NCBI GenBank assembly: GCA_900769465.1
Contig: CAAGGT010000159.1
Span: forward strand, 1-56,452
Reading direction: 5' to 3'
DNA from: Bacteroidaceae bacterium
GTDB lineage: Bacteria > Bacteroidota > Bacteroidia > Bacteroidales > Bacteroidaceae
Length of the DNA: 56,452 nt
The notes beneath the pieces are model-generated. The model did no database searches and was not told the origin of the DNA. It worked only from the letters and a program-made list of their open reading frames with translations. The position numbers and the translations under genes were made by a program. Each line of letters starts with the position of its first letter. Positions within the stretch are counted from its first letter, which is position 1. Shown here piece after piece: positions 25,191-33,938 of the stretch.

Positions 25191-26993
25191 TCATTCAATT
25201 ATTCTTATACCGCCCTTGTCGGCCGAACTAACCATAGAGGCATAGGCCTTGAGGCTCTTTGAGATGACACGGTCACGTGTAAGCGGGAACATTGTGCGGG
25301 CCGCGAGTTCCTCATCGGTGAGCCTCACATTTATTGTACGGGCAGGAATGTCAATGTCAATTATATCACCGTCGCGCAGCTTGCCTATGTTGCCACCAGC
25401 CGCAGCCTCGGGTGATATGTGACCTATACTCAACCCCGATGTTCCGCCACTGAAACGGCCATCGGTAATGAGAGCGCACTCCTTGCCCAAGTGGCGCGAC
25501 TTGATATAGGATGTGGGATAGAGCATCTCCTGCATACCCGGACCACCTTTGGGACCCTCGTATACAATGACAACCACATCACCCGCCTGAACGGCACCAC
25601 CGAGGATTCCTTCCACGGCAGCCTCTTGCGAGTCAAAGACCTTTGCCGTGCCACTGAATTTCCATATGCTCTCATCGACTCCGGCAGTCTTTACCACGCA
25701 ACCGTTGGCAGCGATGTTACCGAAAAGGATTGCAAGACCTCCATCACGGGTATATGCATGCTCGAGTGAACGTATGCAACCGTTCTCCCTGTCGGTGTCA
25801 AGTGTCTCATAGGAACACTCCTGCGCTCCCATTGTATTGCAGAACACATTTGCCGGCGCAGTGCTGTAAATGCGCTGTGCCTCGCTGTCGATGCTCTCGC
25901 CGGTAATGCAGTATCTTGCAATATCCTGACCGAGTGTAGCACCGTTCACACGCATAGCAGTGGTGTCGAGCAGCCCGCCTTTGGCCAATTCGCCAAGAAT
26001 ACCGATGATACCACCTGCACGACCACAATCCTGCATTGAGTATCTGGTGCTGTTGGGGGTAAGTTTGCACAGACAAGGCACACGGCGGCTCAAGGCATCG
26101 ATATCGTTCATCGTGAAATCGACACCGGCCTCACTGGCAACTGCCAAAAGGTGAAGTATTGTATTTGTCGAACCGCCCATAGCAATGTCCAGCGTCATTG
26201 CGTTGATAAATGCGGCACGTGTCGCTATGCTGCGAGGAAGGACGCTCTCATCACCCTCGCCATAATATTTCATTGCATTGGCAACAATCTGCCTTGCTGC
26301 ATCCTTGAGCAGCTGCACACGGTTGGCGTGTGTTGCAAGGATTGTTCCGTTACCAGGCAAAGAGAGGCCGATAGCCTCGGTAAGTGAATTCATTGAGTTG
26401 GCTGTAAACATACCCGAACAGCTGCCACAACCGGGGCAGGAACGTTTCTCAATCTCGGCCAGTTCATCGTCACCCACAGTATTGTCGGCAGCCTTCACCA
26501 TTGCAATCACAAGGTCAAGGTTCTCGTTTTTCCAGGTACCCTTTTCCATTGGGCCGCCCGATACAAAGATTGTGGGGATATTCAGGCGCATTGCAGCCAT
26601 AAGCATTCCCGGAGTAATCTTGTCGCAGTTGGAGATACATACCAGTGCATCGACCTTGTGGGCGTTACACATATATTCCACACTATCGGCAATGATGTCA
26701 CGCGAGGGCAATGAGTAGAGCATTCCGTCGTGTCCCATTGCAATACCGTCGTCAATGGCAATAGTGTTGAACTCGGCTGCATAGCATCCGAGTTTTTCAA
26801 TCTCGGCCTTCACTATCTGGCCAGCCTCGTGCAGATGGGTGTGGCCTGGAACAAGTTGTGTAAAGGAGTTGGCAATGGCAATGATTGGTTTGCCGAACAT
26901 CTCGCGCTTCATGCCATTAGCTATCCAAAGTGCGCGCGCACCGGCCATACGACGGCCCTCGGTACATTGGGCGCTTCTCAATTTTATCTTCAT
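25191..26993 (-). CDS. ilvD: Dihydroxy-acid dehydratase
   Basis: Predicted 600 residues. Iron-sulfur enzyme that dehydrates 2,3-dihydroxy acids in isoleucine and valine synthesis. Cluster ligands are visible: C123 in VCISNCDKITPGM and the CPGCGSCSGMFTANSM block near residue 190. The C-terminal SGGTSGLSIGHISPEAA motif is also conserved. First gene of ilvDBN. Its ATG overlaps the stop of a possible leader peptide (ATGA). A good promoter lies at 27106-27136. Confidence 0.97.
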   Translation of the reverse strand: MKIKLRSAQCTEGRRMAGARALWIANGMKREMFGKPIIAIANSFTQLVPGHTHLHEAGQIVKAEIEKLGCYAAEFNTIAIDDGIAMGHDGMLYSLPSRDIIADSVEYMCNAHKVDALVCISNCDKITPGMLMAAMRLNIPTIFVSGGPMEKGTWKNENLDLVIAMVKAADNTVGDDELAEIEKRSCPGCGSCSGMFTANSMNSLTEAIGLSLPGNGTILATHANRVQLLKDAARQIVANAMKYYGEGDESVLPRSIATRAAFINAMTLDIAMGGSTNTILHLLAVASEAGVDFTMNDIDALSRRVPCLCKLTPNSTRYSMQDCGRAGGIIGILGELAKGGLLDTTAMRVNGATLGQDIARYCITGESIDSEAQRIYSTAPANVFCNTMGAQECSYETLDTDRENGCIRSLEHAYTRDGGLAILFGNIAANGCVVKTAGVDESIWKFSGTAKVFDSQEAAVEGILGGAVQAGDVVVIVYEGPKGGPGMQEMLYPTSYIKSRHLGKECALITDGRFSGGTSGLSIGHISPEAAAGGNIGKLRDGDIIDIDIPARTINVRLTDEELAARTMFPLTRDRVISKSLKAYASMVSSADKGGIRIIE

Positions 26994-27099
26994 ATACTGA
27001 AATCAATAATAAAAACACCCTTCTCGGTGTGGGAGAAAGGAGCGTTTCGGAAGCCACTGAATGTCTTTGTTTTCAACGACTGCCGAACACATTCAAAAC
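26990..27099 (-). promoter_or_regulatory. ilvD leader: candidate transcription attenuator with leader peptide
   Basis: The leader between the predicted start (about 27099) and ilvD can form a terminator-like hairpin: ACACC (27030-27026 on minus) pairs with GGTGT (27019-27015), followed by UUUUAUU. Part of its 3' arm can pair instead with CCTTTCTC at 27040-27033 (GAGAAGG at 27025-27019), so the two folds exclude each other. A 28-codon frame from TTG at 27076 to TGA at 26990 ends GVFIIDFSI, with Val, Ile-Ile and Ile codons exactly over the hairpin end. A second frame (ATG 27092 to 27003) overlaps. Attenuation by branched-chain amino acid supply is inference. Confidence 0.5.
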
Positions 27100-27105
27100 C
27101 GAATG

Positions 27106-27136
27106 CAAAATTAGTCTATTTTTCAGTTTGCACAAA
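27106..27136 (-). promoter_or_regulatory. Promoter of ilvDBN
   Basis: On minus, TTTG (27136-27133), 19 bp, TAATTTTG (27113-27106): a complete match to the Bacteroides housekeeping consensus. Start of transcription is expected near 27099, about 105 nt upstream of ilvD. Confidence 0.8.
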
Positions 27137-27181
27137 GCAAGAAGGGAAATATTTTGCAGCATAATGACTGTTACAGATTAT

Positions 27182-28201
27182 CTACAAGCCCCTGTTCCTA
27201 ATTACTACATAAATGATTACGGGAGCGCCTATCAGCGGAGTCACAGCGCCCAAAGGCAAAAGACCGCTCTCGCCCGGCAACTGGCACACCAAATTGCAGA
27301 ACAATGCCACAGAAGCGCCAAGAATCATGGTGGTCATTATCAGGTGACGGTGGTTGTTGCTGCGCAGCACAATGCGCGCTATATGCGGCACGGCAAGACC
27401 TATGAACGACACGGGGCCGCAAAAAGCCGTCACGACAGCTGTCAGCAAGCCGGCTGCACACAAAGCCAGGGCACGCACACTCTTCACCTTGATTCCAAGA
27501 TTGGCTGCATAGGCATCACCAAGCAACAGTGCATCCAGAGGCTTTGCCATTGCAAGCGACACAAGCAGCAACAATAGTGCCACAGAAGCAAAGAACGGCA
27601 TCTGCCCCATCGCAACACCTCCAAAGGAGCCCATTCCCCAGACCATATATGAGTGTACTCCCTCGGCTGTCGAGAGATAGTTGAGCAATGTAATGGCCGA
27701 TGATGTCATATAGCTGACAGCAACGCCCGCTATCAACAGGAACATATTGTTACGCAACAGCGTAGCAAGGAACAATATCGCCATCATGACACAGAGCGCT
27801 CCAACAAAAGCACCGCCAAGCACAGCAAAATAGCCGCCGAACCCGAAGGCAGACATTCCACCGAGCAACAGCATAACCAGCGCCACGCCAAGCCCTGCAC
27901 CGCTATTCACTCCAAGTACCTCGGGGCCCGCTAGCGGATTGCGGAAAAGAGTCTGCAACAGCAATCCGGCAACAGATATCGATGCACCGGCAAGCATTGC
28001 TGTCAGCGCCTGTGGCAAACGGGTTTCAAGCACCACCGTACGCCATACGGTATGCCCACATTCGCCGCCAGTGATAATCGACAGCACGTCACGCAAAGGT
28101 ATGTCAATGCTGCCATACAGCAGATTGGCAAGAAAGAGCAACAGCAGCGACAACGCAGCCAATGTATAGGCAAGAAACCTTTTGTCAATGCATCTTCTCA
28201 T
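27182..28201 (-). CDS. FecCD/BtuC-family ABC transporter permease
   Basis: Predicted 339 residues with nine to ten transmembrane segments. Family motifs include RLPQALTAMLAGASISVAG (the opening R-L-P-x-x-L), NPLAGPEVLGVNSGAG and the C-terminal GLAVPHIARIV coupling segment near residue 270, which touches the ATPase. The family imports ferric siderophores, haem or cobalamin across the inner membrane. The start overlaps the end of the solute-binding protein gene by 17 bp. No ATPase gene follows: the next gene downstream is ilvD, which has its own promoter. The substrate is not determinable from sequence. Confidence 0.9.
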   Translation of the reverse strand: MRRCIDKRFLAYTLAALSLLLLFLANLLYGSIDIPLRDVLSIITGGECGHTVWRTVVLETRLPQALTAMLAGASISVAGLLLQTLFRNPLAGPEVLGVNSGAGLGVALVMLLLGGMSAFGFGGYFAVLGGAFVGALCVMMAILFLATLLRNNMFLLIAGVAVSYMTSSAITLLNYLSTAEGVHSYMVWGMGSFGGVAMGQMPFFASVALLLLLVSLAMAKPLDALLLGDAYAANLGIKVKSVRALALCAAGLLTAVVTAFCGPVSFIGLAVPHIARIVLRSNNHRHLIMTTMILGASVALFCNLVCQLPGESGLLPLGAVTPLIGAPVIIYVVIRNRGL

Positions 28202-29306
28202 AGTATTGCAGTGTATAATCGGTCAACAGATAGGGATGAAAAATAGCAATCAGTTCCTTCAGCAACCTCTCGGGATGGAAAGACACCTCTTCGAAAAGAT
28301 GGTTGTACCGAGTGTTGCAGGCATATATGTTACGTTGCCTGAATGGTCTGAAATGTGAGTAACCGGCAAAATCGGCCAATAGAGAAGCGTATGTCCTGTA
28401 ACTGTCCGCGTTATATTTGAGCAGCCACACATCGGCATCGGCTGCCTTCTCCAGCACCACCTCATAAGAGAGCGGAACAGAGCCACTCCCCTGGCAGTGG
28501 GAAAAGAGATAATCGGCACCGGCATCGGCATACATACGCCCCATCGTACTCTCGCCGCAAGGCACATACCACGCCGAACTGCCCTTTAACTCACACATAA
28601 GTTCCGGGCGTTCATCAACAGCAGCCACAGCCTCACACAAGGATTCATATTCGCGACACACGACATCAAACAATGAGTCACATTCGGCATCAACCCCGAA
28701 CAGGCGGCCATAGAAACGCATCCATTCGGCACAGGCAAGTGGAGAATTCTCCATATAATCGGCACACAACACAAGCGGGAACCCCATATTCTCCAGCTTG
28801 CCAAAGCCACCGTTTTCATAAGGAAGTACAAACACTGCATCGGGCGACAGCTGAACGACAGCCTCGGAATTCACATTCAACGAGCTGCCACAATCCAGAA
28901 TGCTCCCGGCTTCAAGACCTTCGGCTACCGCATCGCAATACATATAACGGGCATCGCATACACCCTTGATGCTCTGTCCCACGCCAAGTTCGCAAAGCAG
29001 ACCTGCGTGTACTCCAGAAAACAGCAGGACATTCTCAAGCGGTGTACGCAGCACCACACCCTCAGGCAGATTCCCCGGCAGTTCATTTGCCGACGGCACA
29101 AGGAGATAACGTTGTAGCACGCCATCGCCCCAGGGATTTGTGATATCCACTGCCGTATAGCCATCGCACTCTACAATATCCAGCATCGAGGAGTAGCGCA
29201 TTGGCACAACCTCGCCATCAAGGGGTGGTAACTGTTTTTCACCGCCACACGACAGCAAGAGAGAGAGAATGCAGAATACCACAGATATGTATTTCAGCAA
29301 CCCCAT
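28185..29306 (-). CDS. ABC transporter substrate-binding lipoprotein (FecB/BtuF type)
   Basis: Predicted 373 residues. Lipobox SLLLSC with Cys20 follows a hydrophobic signal. The two-lobe helical-backbone (class III) fold is shown by the LLFSGVHAGLLCELG segment, the GSSLNVNSEAVVQLSPDAVFV strand-turn and DADVWLLKYNADSYRTY. It would hand iron-chelate or corrinoid to the permease encoded directly downstream. Relative to well-known family members it is long (about 50 residues more). The pair stands in a cluster whose other members are biosynthetic. Confidence 0.85.
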   Translation of the reverse strand: MGLLKYISVVFCILSLLLSCGGEKQLPPLDGEVVPMRYSSMLDIVECDGYTAVDITNPWGDGVLQRYLLVPSANELPGNLPEGVVLRTPLENVLLFSGVHAGLLCELGVGQSIKGVCDARYMYCDAVAEGLEAGSILDCGSSLNVNSEAVVQLSPDAVFVLPYENGGFGKLENMGFPLVLCADYMENSPLACAEWMRFYGRLFGVDAECDSLFDVVCREYESLCEAVAAVDERPELMCELKGSSAWYVPCGESTMGRMYADAGADYLFSHCQGSGSVPLSYEVVLEKAADADVWLLKYNADSYRTYASLLADFAGYSHFRPFRQRNIYACNTRYNHLFEEVSFHPERLLKELIAIFHPYLLTDYTLQYYEKMH

Positions 29307-29312
29307 TGTTTG

Positions 29313-30380
29313 TCAGTCATCATTATTGTTCATAACGGAGAGCTGCTGGCGTATACTCTCGGAGTGTATAAGCTCAAAGATATCGCGCACGGCATCAGCC
29401 TCGAGCCTGCCATCGGCACAGAGCGTCATATAACGCTCCATCACCTCATTGTAACGCAGTGGCTGAAATACCATCATACCCTTCTCGCGTTTAAGTTCGC
29501 CAATTCCCCTTGCAATCTCCATACGCTTGGCAAGCAGCCTCATCAGCTCCCGGTCAATCTCATCCATCTGCTCACGATAGGAATGGAATGCGGCACTGTC
29601 GGTCATTGCCACGCGATGTACAAGTTTGCCAAGAATAGCCACAAGTTCATCGGGTGTAACCTGCTGACGGGCATCGCTCAAGGCGCAATAGGGAGTGGAA
29701 TGGCTCTCAATCATCAGACCGTCGAAATCAAGGTCCATGGCCTGCTGCGAAAGAGGATATATAAGCTCACGTTTTCCCGCAATGTGACTTGGGTCACACA
29801 ACAGCGGGAGCTGCGGGAAACGCCTGCGCAGCTCAATGGGCAACTGCCACTGCGGAGCATTGCGGAAACATTTCTCGCCATAGGATGAGAAACCACGATG
29901 GATGGCACCGATGCGCCTTATGCCTGCATTGTAGAGACGTTCCATTGCGCCAATCCACAATTCAATATCTGGATTCACAGGATTCTTGACCAGCACAGGC
30001 ACATCGCAACCACGCAAAGCATCGGCCACCTCCTGCACTGCAAAAGGATTGGTGGTGGTACGCGCCCCCACCCAAAGGATGTCAATGCCCGCATTCAGCG
30101 CCAGCTTCACGTGTTCGGCCGTTGCCACCTCTGTGGCAACACACATACCAAGTTCACGTTTCACCCTTGAGAGCCAGGGCAGGCCAACCTCACCAACACC
30201 CTCAAAACAGCCAGGTCTGGTGCGTGGTTTCCATATCCCCGCCCTAAAGATTTTTACTCCACGGGCAGAGAGTTCCTTTGCCACCTGCATCACCTGTTCT
30301 TCGCTTTCGGCACTGCAAGGTCCTGCTATTACCACAGGTTCACCACAGGCATTGAATATATCTATACTGTCAAATTTCAT
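29313..30380 (-). CDS. Fused DAHP synthase / chorismate mutase
   Basis: Predicted 355 residues. Residues about 1-260 are the beta-type (KDO8P-synthase-like) 3-deoxy-7-phosphoheptulonate synthase, with VVIAGPCSAESEEQV, KPRTRPGCFEG, GARTTTNPFAVQEV and LCDPSHIAGKRELI. Residues about 265-350 form an AroQ-type chorismate mutase helix bundle (YREQMDEIDRELMRLLAKRM). The fusion catalyses the entry and the phenylalanine/tyrosine branch step of aromatic synthesis and is known in Bacteroidota. I use the ATG at 30380, whose ATGA overlaps the TatD stop; the open frame to 30452 lies inside tatD. No other aromatic gene is in the window. Confidence 0.93.
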   Translation of the reverse strand: MKFDSIDIFNACGEPVVIAGPCSAESEEQVMQVAKELSARGVKIFRAGIWKPRTRPGCFEGVGEVGLPWLSRVKRELGMCVATEVATAEHVKLALNAGIDILWVGARTTTNPFAVQEVADALRGCDVPVLVKNPVNPDIELWIGAMERLYNAGIRRIGAIHRGFSSYGEKCFRNAPQWQLPIELRRRFPQLPLLCDPSHIAGKRELIYPLSQQAMDLDFDGLMIESHSTPYCALSDARQQVTPDELVAILGKLVHRVAMTDSAAFHSYREQMDEIDRELMRLLAKRMEIARGIGELKREKGMMVFQPLRYNEVMERYMTLCADGRLEADAVRDIFELIHSESIRQQLSVMNNNDD

Positions 30381-31165
30381 AAATCGGCAATTTTTGGAAA
30401 AAGTCGGCGCGCATTGTCTGTTGTCACGGATGCCACCTGCTCCACTGTACAACCATACAACCCGGCAAGGAAGGCGGCTATGTGGGGGATATATGAACTT
30501 TCGTTACGTTTGCCGCGCTTTGGCACCGGCGCAAGATATGGTGAATCGGTCTCAAGCACCACCCTTTCAAGCGGAACAGACTTCAGCACATCGGGCAATG
30601 TGGATTTCTTGTAGGTCACCACACCGCCAATACCCAAATAGAAGCCATCGAACGAGAGAAGCTTGTGCGCCTCATCTTCACTCCCCGAAAAACAGTGGAA
30701 CACCCCCTGCAGACCACGACCACGGTATTCATCCATTATGGCATATAAATCGTCAAAGGCACTGCGTGAATGTATCGCCAACGGCAACCCTGTCTCCAAA
30801 GCCCACTCAATCTGGCGGCGGAACACCTCCTTCTGCTCCCTTTTCCTGGTGTCGTCCCAATAGAAATCGAGCCCCACCTCGCCAATAGCGACAAAGCGGT
30901 CATCACTCCGGAGCAGAGTATACATCCTGTCAAGTACGCCGGTATAGTCATCGTCAAGTTCTGTCGGATGCAGGCCTATCATCGGGCGGCACACTCCGGG
31001 AAAAGCATCGCACATTGCCATCAACGAAGGCAAAGACTCCTCGTTTATAGCCGGCAGACACATTGTCCTCACACCGGCATCGACGGCCCGCTGCACAGCC
31101 TCGTCACGGTCAATATCGAATTCTGTTGTGAACAGATGCGTGTGAGTGTCAACAAATTCAATCAT
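30377..31165 (-). CDS. TatD-family metal-dependent hydrolase
   Basis: Predicted 262 residues, the usual length. Metal-binding residues are visible in order: FVDTHTHL (two His), GEVGLDFYW (Glu), AIHSRSAFDD (His), VFHCFSG (His) and VLETDSPYLAP (Asp). Family members are cytoplasmic deoxyribonucleases or D-aminoacyl-tRNA-related hydrolases involved in DNA repair and quality control. Overlaps the upstream gene by 8 bp and the downstream gene by 4 bp, so it is translationally coupled to both. Confidence 0.93.
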   Translation of the reverse strand: MIEFVDTHTHLFTTEFDIDRDEAVQRAVDAGVRTMCLPAINEESLPSLMAMCDAFPGVCRPMIGLHPTELDDDYTGVLDRMYTLLRSDDRFVAIGEVGLDFYWDDTRKREQKEVFRRQIEWALETGLPLAIHSRSAFDDLYAIMDEYRGRGLQGVFHCFSGSEDEAHKLLSFDGFYLGIGGVVTYKKSTLPDVLKSVPLERVVLETDSPYLAPVPKRGKRNESSYIPHIAAFLAGLYGCTVEQVASVTTDNARRLFPKIADL

Positions 31166-31877
31166 CGGCAGAACTCTTTTTTGCAGCCCTGTCGGGACGA
31201 TAATAATATATCACGCCATACTCGGCACACCTCTTTATACGTGTCTCACCAGTCAATGAGGCAAAGGCATTCTCCACCTCGCCCCAAAGTTCAAATATGA
31301 GTTCGTCCACATCGTACCGCATATTGGATATGTTCGCCAGCGCCTCGGCCGTACGGTTCTGCAAGAAATGCTGCCTGTCATACATCTCCTTGAAAAGTTC
31401 AAAGACTACCGAGACACGTCCCATTGTGGGATTATATATGGGCACTCCACCTTCGGACTGACGACGCTGTTCACCGGCTATTATTTTCTGCCCCCACTCC
31501 AACACCGAAGCCTCGGAGAAGAGATTTGGTACAGTATCCTCATCCTGGGGCAAGCCGTAATAGGGGCGCTTGTTACGCGCAATCTCCCCACGCATTATGG
31601 ACATGCTCAACACCTGGATAAAGTGCGAGACATACATCCTTGCCTTCTTCAGAGCCGCCTCATACTGCACATTCCCTTTCTTGGCCGACTGTTCGGCCAC
31701 ACAACGCTTGTACACAGCAACCTCGCGCGAAAAGCGTTCAAGCAGGTCCTTCGCACGATGATAGGTATTGTGTGTTAGCACATTCGTGTACACGCCACCG
31801 CACACACTGCTGTCAACGGCAGCTTTCAGCGCGCGTATACGCGCCTGGTCGGTTTTAGGTAATCGGCGGTAAGGCAT
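31158..31877 (-). CDS. Conserved hypothetical protein of Bacteroidota
   Basis: Predicted 239 residues, soluble and mainly helical. No signal peptide, no transmembrane segment and no catalytic motif I recognise. The start MPYRRLPKTDQARIRALKAA and the segment NKRPYYGLPQDEDTVPNLFSE are the most distinctive parts. Placed between prenyl synthase (12-bp gap) and tatD (8-bp overlap), so it is translated with them. The basic N terminus could contact nucleic acid or ribosomes, but this is speculation. Confidence 0.8.
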   Translation of the reverse strand: MPYRRLPKTDQARIRALKAAVDSSVCGGVYTNVLTHNTYHRAKDLLERFSREVAVYKRCVAEQSAKKGNVQYEAALKKARMYVSHFIQVLSMSIMRGEIARNKRPYYGLPQDEDTVPNLFSEASVLEWGQKIIAGEQRRQSEGGVPIYNPTMGRVSVVFELFKEMYDRQHFLQNRTAEALANISNMRYDVDELIFELWGEVENAFASLTGETRIKRCAEYGVIYYYRPDRAAKKSSADD

Positions 31878-31889
31878 ACTCGTTCCTGA

Positions 31890-32864
31890 TTACAGATTAC
31901 GGTTCAGTATCATATTTGCAAAAGCCTTGAGTGGAGCTTTCTTCTCCTGGGCAACAGATATAGCATCCATATACGCATCGCACTTGGCAAAGAGTTCGTG
32001 TATACGTTTCTCGCACACCTCCCTTACACCAAGCTCATTGTATATGGCTGTGAACCAGGTAATCTTCTCCTCGGCATCAAAATTCTCCTTCTCCATCCAC
32101 TCCTTCATCTGTGCAAGTTGCTCGGGCGAAGCAAGGTTCATTGCCGTAATGAGCAGGAATGTCTTCTTGTTACAACAAATGTCGCCACCAATTTTCTTGC
32201 CGAAGAGTTTCTCATCGGCATATACGTCGAGAAGGTCATCCTGCAACTGGAAAGCAAGACCTATGGTCTCGCCATACTTGTAAAGATTGGCAAGGTCGCT
32301 TTCACTTGCTCCTGCCAGGATACCGCCCAGTTTGAGCGAAGCCGCAAGAAGCACCGAAGTCTTCAGGCGTATCATCTCCATATACTCCTGCTCTGCAACA
32401 TCATCGCGTTGCTCAAAACCGAGGTCATATTGTTGTCCGTCACCAATCTCCTTGGCAGTCTCGGTGAAGAGAGCAAGCATTGCCGGTAACTTGTCGGCCG
32501 GCACGTGTGAGAGAAACTCATATGCAAGCACAAGCATCGTGTCGCCCGAGAGTATCGCAGCCGTGTCGCCCCACTTTGCACACACGGTGGGTTTGCCGCG
32601 ACGTATCAGTGCCCTGTCCATAACATCATCGTGAATGAGCGTATAGTTGTGGTATGTCTCCACAGCCACTGCCGGATAGAGAGCCTCGCGCACGCATTCC
32701 TTATACATATTATAGGCCAACAGAAACAACACGGGGCGCACACGCTTTCCGCTCTGCTCCAGGGTATAACGCACCGGGGCATACAAGTCGCGCGGTTCAC
32801 GTTCAAACTCCAGGTTATCTATAAACTGATTTACAATATCCCTCAATTCTTCCCAAGTATACAT
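31890..32864 (-). CDS. Polyprenyl (geranylgeranyl/farnesyl-type) diphosphate synthase
   Basis: Predicted 324 residues. Trans-prenyltransferase with both Asp-rich motifs: DDVMD at 79-83 followed by RALIRRGKPTV, and DDLLDVYAD in the second half followed by FGKKIGGD. It condenses isopentenyl diphosphate onto allylic diphosphates for quinone or undecaprenyl precursors. The first motif has only two residues between Asp pairs (DDxxD), and the residues before it (Y-T-L-I-H) do not allow a firm product-length call. First gene of the six-gene minus-strand run down to the ABC permease. Confidence 0.9.
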   Translation of the reverse strand: MYTWEELRDIVNQFIDNLEFEREPRDLYAPVRYTLEQSGKRVRPVLFLLAYNMYKECVREALYPAVAVETYHNYTLIHDDVMDRALIRRGKPTVCAKWGDTAAILSGDTMLVLAYEFLSHVPADKLPAMLALFTETAKEIGDGQQYDLGFEQRDDVAEQEYMEMIRLKTSVLLAASLKLGGILAGASESDLANLYKYGETIGLAFQLQDDLLDVYADEKLFGKKIGGDICCNKKTFLLITAMNLASPEQLAQMKEWMEKENFDAEEKITWFTAIYNELGVREVCEKRIHELFAKCDAYMDAISVAQEKKAPLKAFANMILNRNL

Positions 32865-32883
32865 AACATTTCATTCATTAAAA

Positions 32884-32910
32884 AAAGAGGCTGCATCGCG
32901 CAGCCTCTTT
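32884..32910 (-). terminator. Terminator of tonB
   Basis: Perfect 11-bp arms AAAGAGGCTGC (32884-32894) and GCAGCCTCTTT (32900-32910) with loop ATCGC. On minus it ends in a run of U. It separates tonB from the prenyl synthase operon. Confidence 0.85.
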
Positions 32911-32929
32911 TATGTGTTATTATCAAATT

Positions 32930-33670
32930 TTACTGCAAACGGAAGTTAACCGGCAATACAAATTTCACACGCACAGCCTTACCCAACTGACGACCGGGCT
33001 TCCACTTTGGCATCGCCTCAATAACGCGGATAGCCTCCTTGTCAAGGTAGATGTCACCCGAAGAACGGATAACCTCTGTATCCTGAATAGAACCGTCGGT
33101 ATTCACGGTAAACTTAACGAATGTCTTACCCTGTGAGTTGTTGTCACGTGACACGCGTGGATATTTGATATTGTCCTTGAAATACTTCATCAGTTCCTTC
33201 ATACCACCTGGGAATTCAGGTTGTTCCTCAACGACATCAAAAATCTGCTCCTCTTCAACCTCCTCCTCGACAAACACGATATCGGTATCCTCAACGTCGG
33301 CATACTCGCTCATATCCTGAACCGATACAAGCTCCTGCTCATCAATTTCAACCTCATCCTCAACGACCTTGATCACGTCGACAATCTTCTTTGCCTGTGG
33401 TGGTGGAGGAATCACCTTCTTCTCGATAACCAATGGTGGAATCTCCTCAACAACTACAATGATGTCATCCTTTGACTTGCTCTTTGGAGCGGGCTGCTCC
33501 TCCTCGTCCTGAAAAGCGGTAAGCTCAAGACCGGCAAACAGTGTAGCGAGAGCAAACACAAAACCCAACAACAGCCAGGTTGTACGATTCTGCTCCAGAT
33601 TAGCTTTGTTGCTCTTTTTTACCTCGAGCAATTCAGCGCCTTTAAAATCTTGATTTTTTACTTTGTCCAT
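32930..33670 (-). CDS. tonB: TonB energy-transducing protein
   Basis: Predicted 246 residues from the ATG at 33670 (MDKVKNQDFKGAELLEVKKS); the open frame extends 49 codons upstream into AT-rich promoter sequence without homology. Cytoplasmic tail, one transmembrane helix (about 32-50), an acidic/Pro-rich periplasmic linker, then the C-terminal TonB domain (FPGGMKELMKYF, the YPxxS strand region and VKFTVNTDGSI). It couples the proton gradient, through ExbB/ExbD, to transporters such as the SusC protein at 3156. exbBD are not in the window. A minus-strand TATTTTTG lies at 33720-33713. Confidence 0.92.
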   Translation of the reverse strand: MDKVKNQDFKGAELLEVKKSNKANLEQNRTTWLLLGFVFALATLFAGLELTAFQDEEEQPAPKSKSKDDIIVVVEEIPPLVIEKKVIPPPPQAKKIVDVIKVVEDEVEIDEQELVSVQDMSEYADVEDTDIVFVEEEVEEEQIFDVVEEQPEFPGGMKELMKYFKDNIKYPRVSRDNNSQGKTFVKFTVNTDGSIQDTEVIRSSGDIYLDKEAIRVIEAMPKWKPGRQLGKAVRVKFVLPVNFRLQ

Positions 33671-33938
33671 TATCGTATTTTTTATATTTGCAAGGTTATG
33701 CTTTCTAACCGACAAAAATAAACAATATTTTTCAATACACACGATATATTTCATCTTTTTTTTATTTTTATCACGTTTTTCCACCGACATAGGAGAAAAC
33801 GGCACATTCATCGCCACAATATTTAAATGTAAAAAAGGTTATTTTATATGGAGGCAACAAGAAAAGATAAAAAAAAGCATTATCTTCGCAAGGAAAAAAA
33901 AATCGTCTCCGAAGCAATTTGGTCCAAAACGACACAAC
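33671..33938. promoter_or_regulatory. Divergent control region tonB / porQ
   Basis: AT-rich 268 bp with -7 elements for both sides. Minus: TATTTTTG at 33720-33713 for tonB. Plus: TATCTTCG at 33881-33888, about 50 bp before the porQ GTG, and TATATTTG at 33683-33690 with a TTTG 17 bp upstream, which would give a longer porQ leader. The -33 element for 33881 is poor. The sequence ATTATCTTCGCAAGG is shared with the DUF4468 promoter. Confidence 0.5.

Noticed and set aside
26990..27092. Alternative leader frame from ATG 27092 ending before ilvD
   Set aside because: Kept only as an alternative: it has an ATG but few branched-chain codons near the hairpin, so it fits attenuation less well than the TTG frame.
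29986..30888. 300-codon plus-strand frame over DAHP synthase and tatD
   Set aside because: Antisense shadow; Pro/Ser/Arg-rich without homology.
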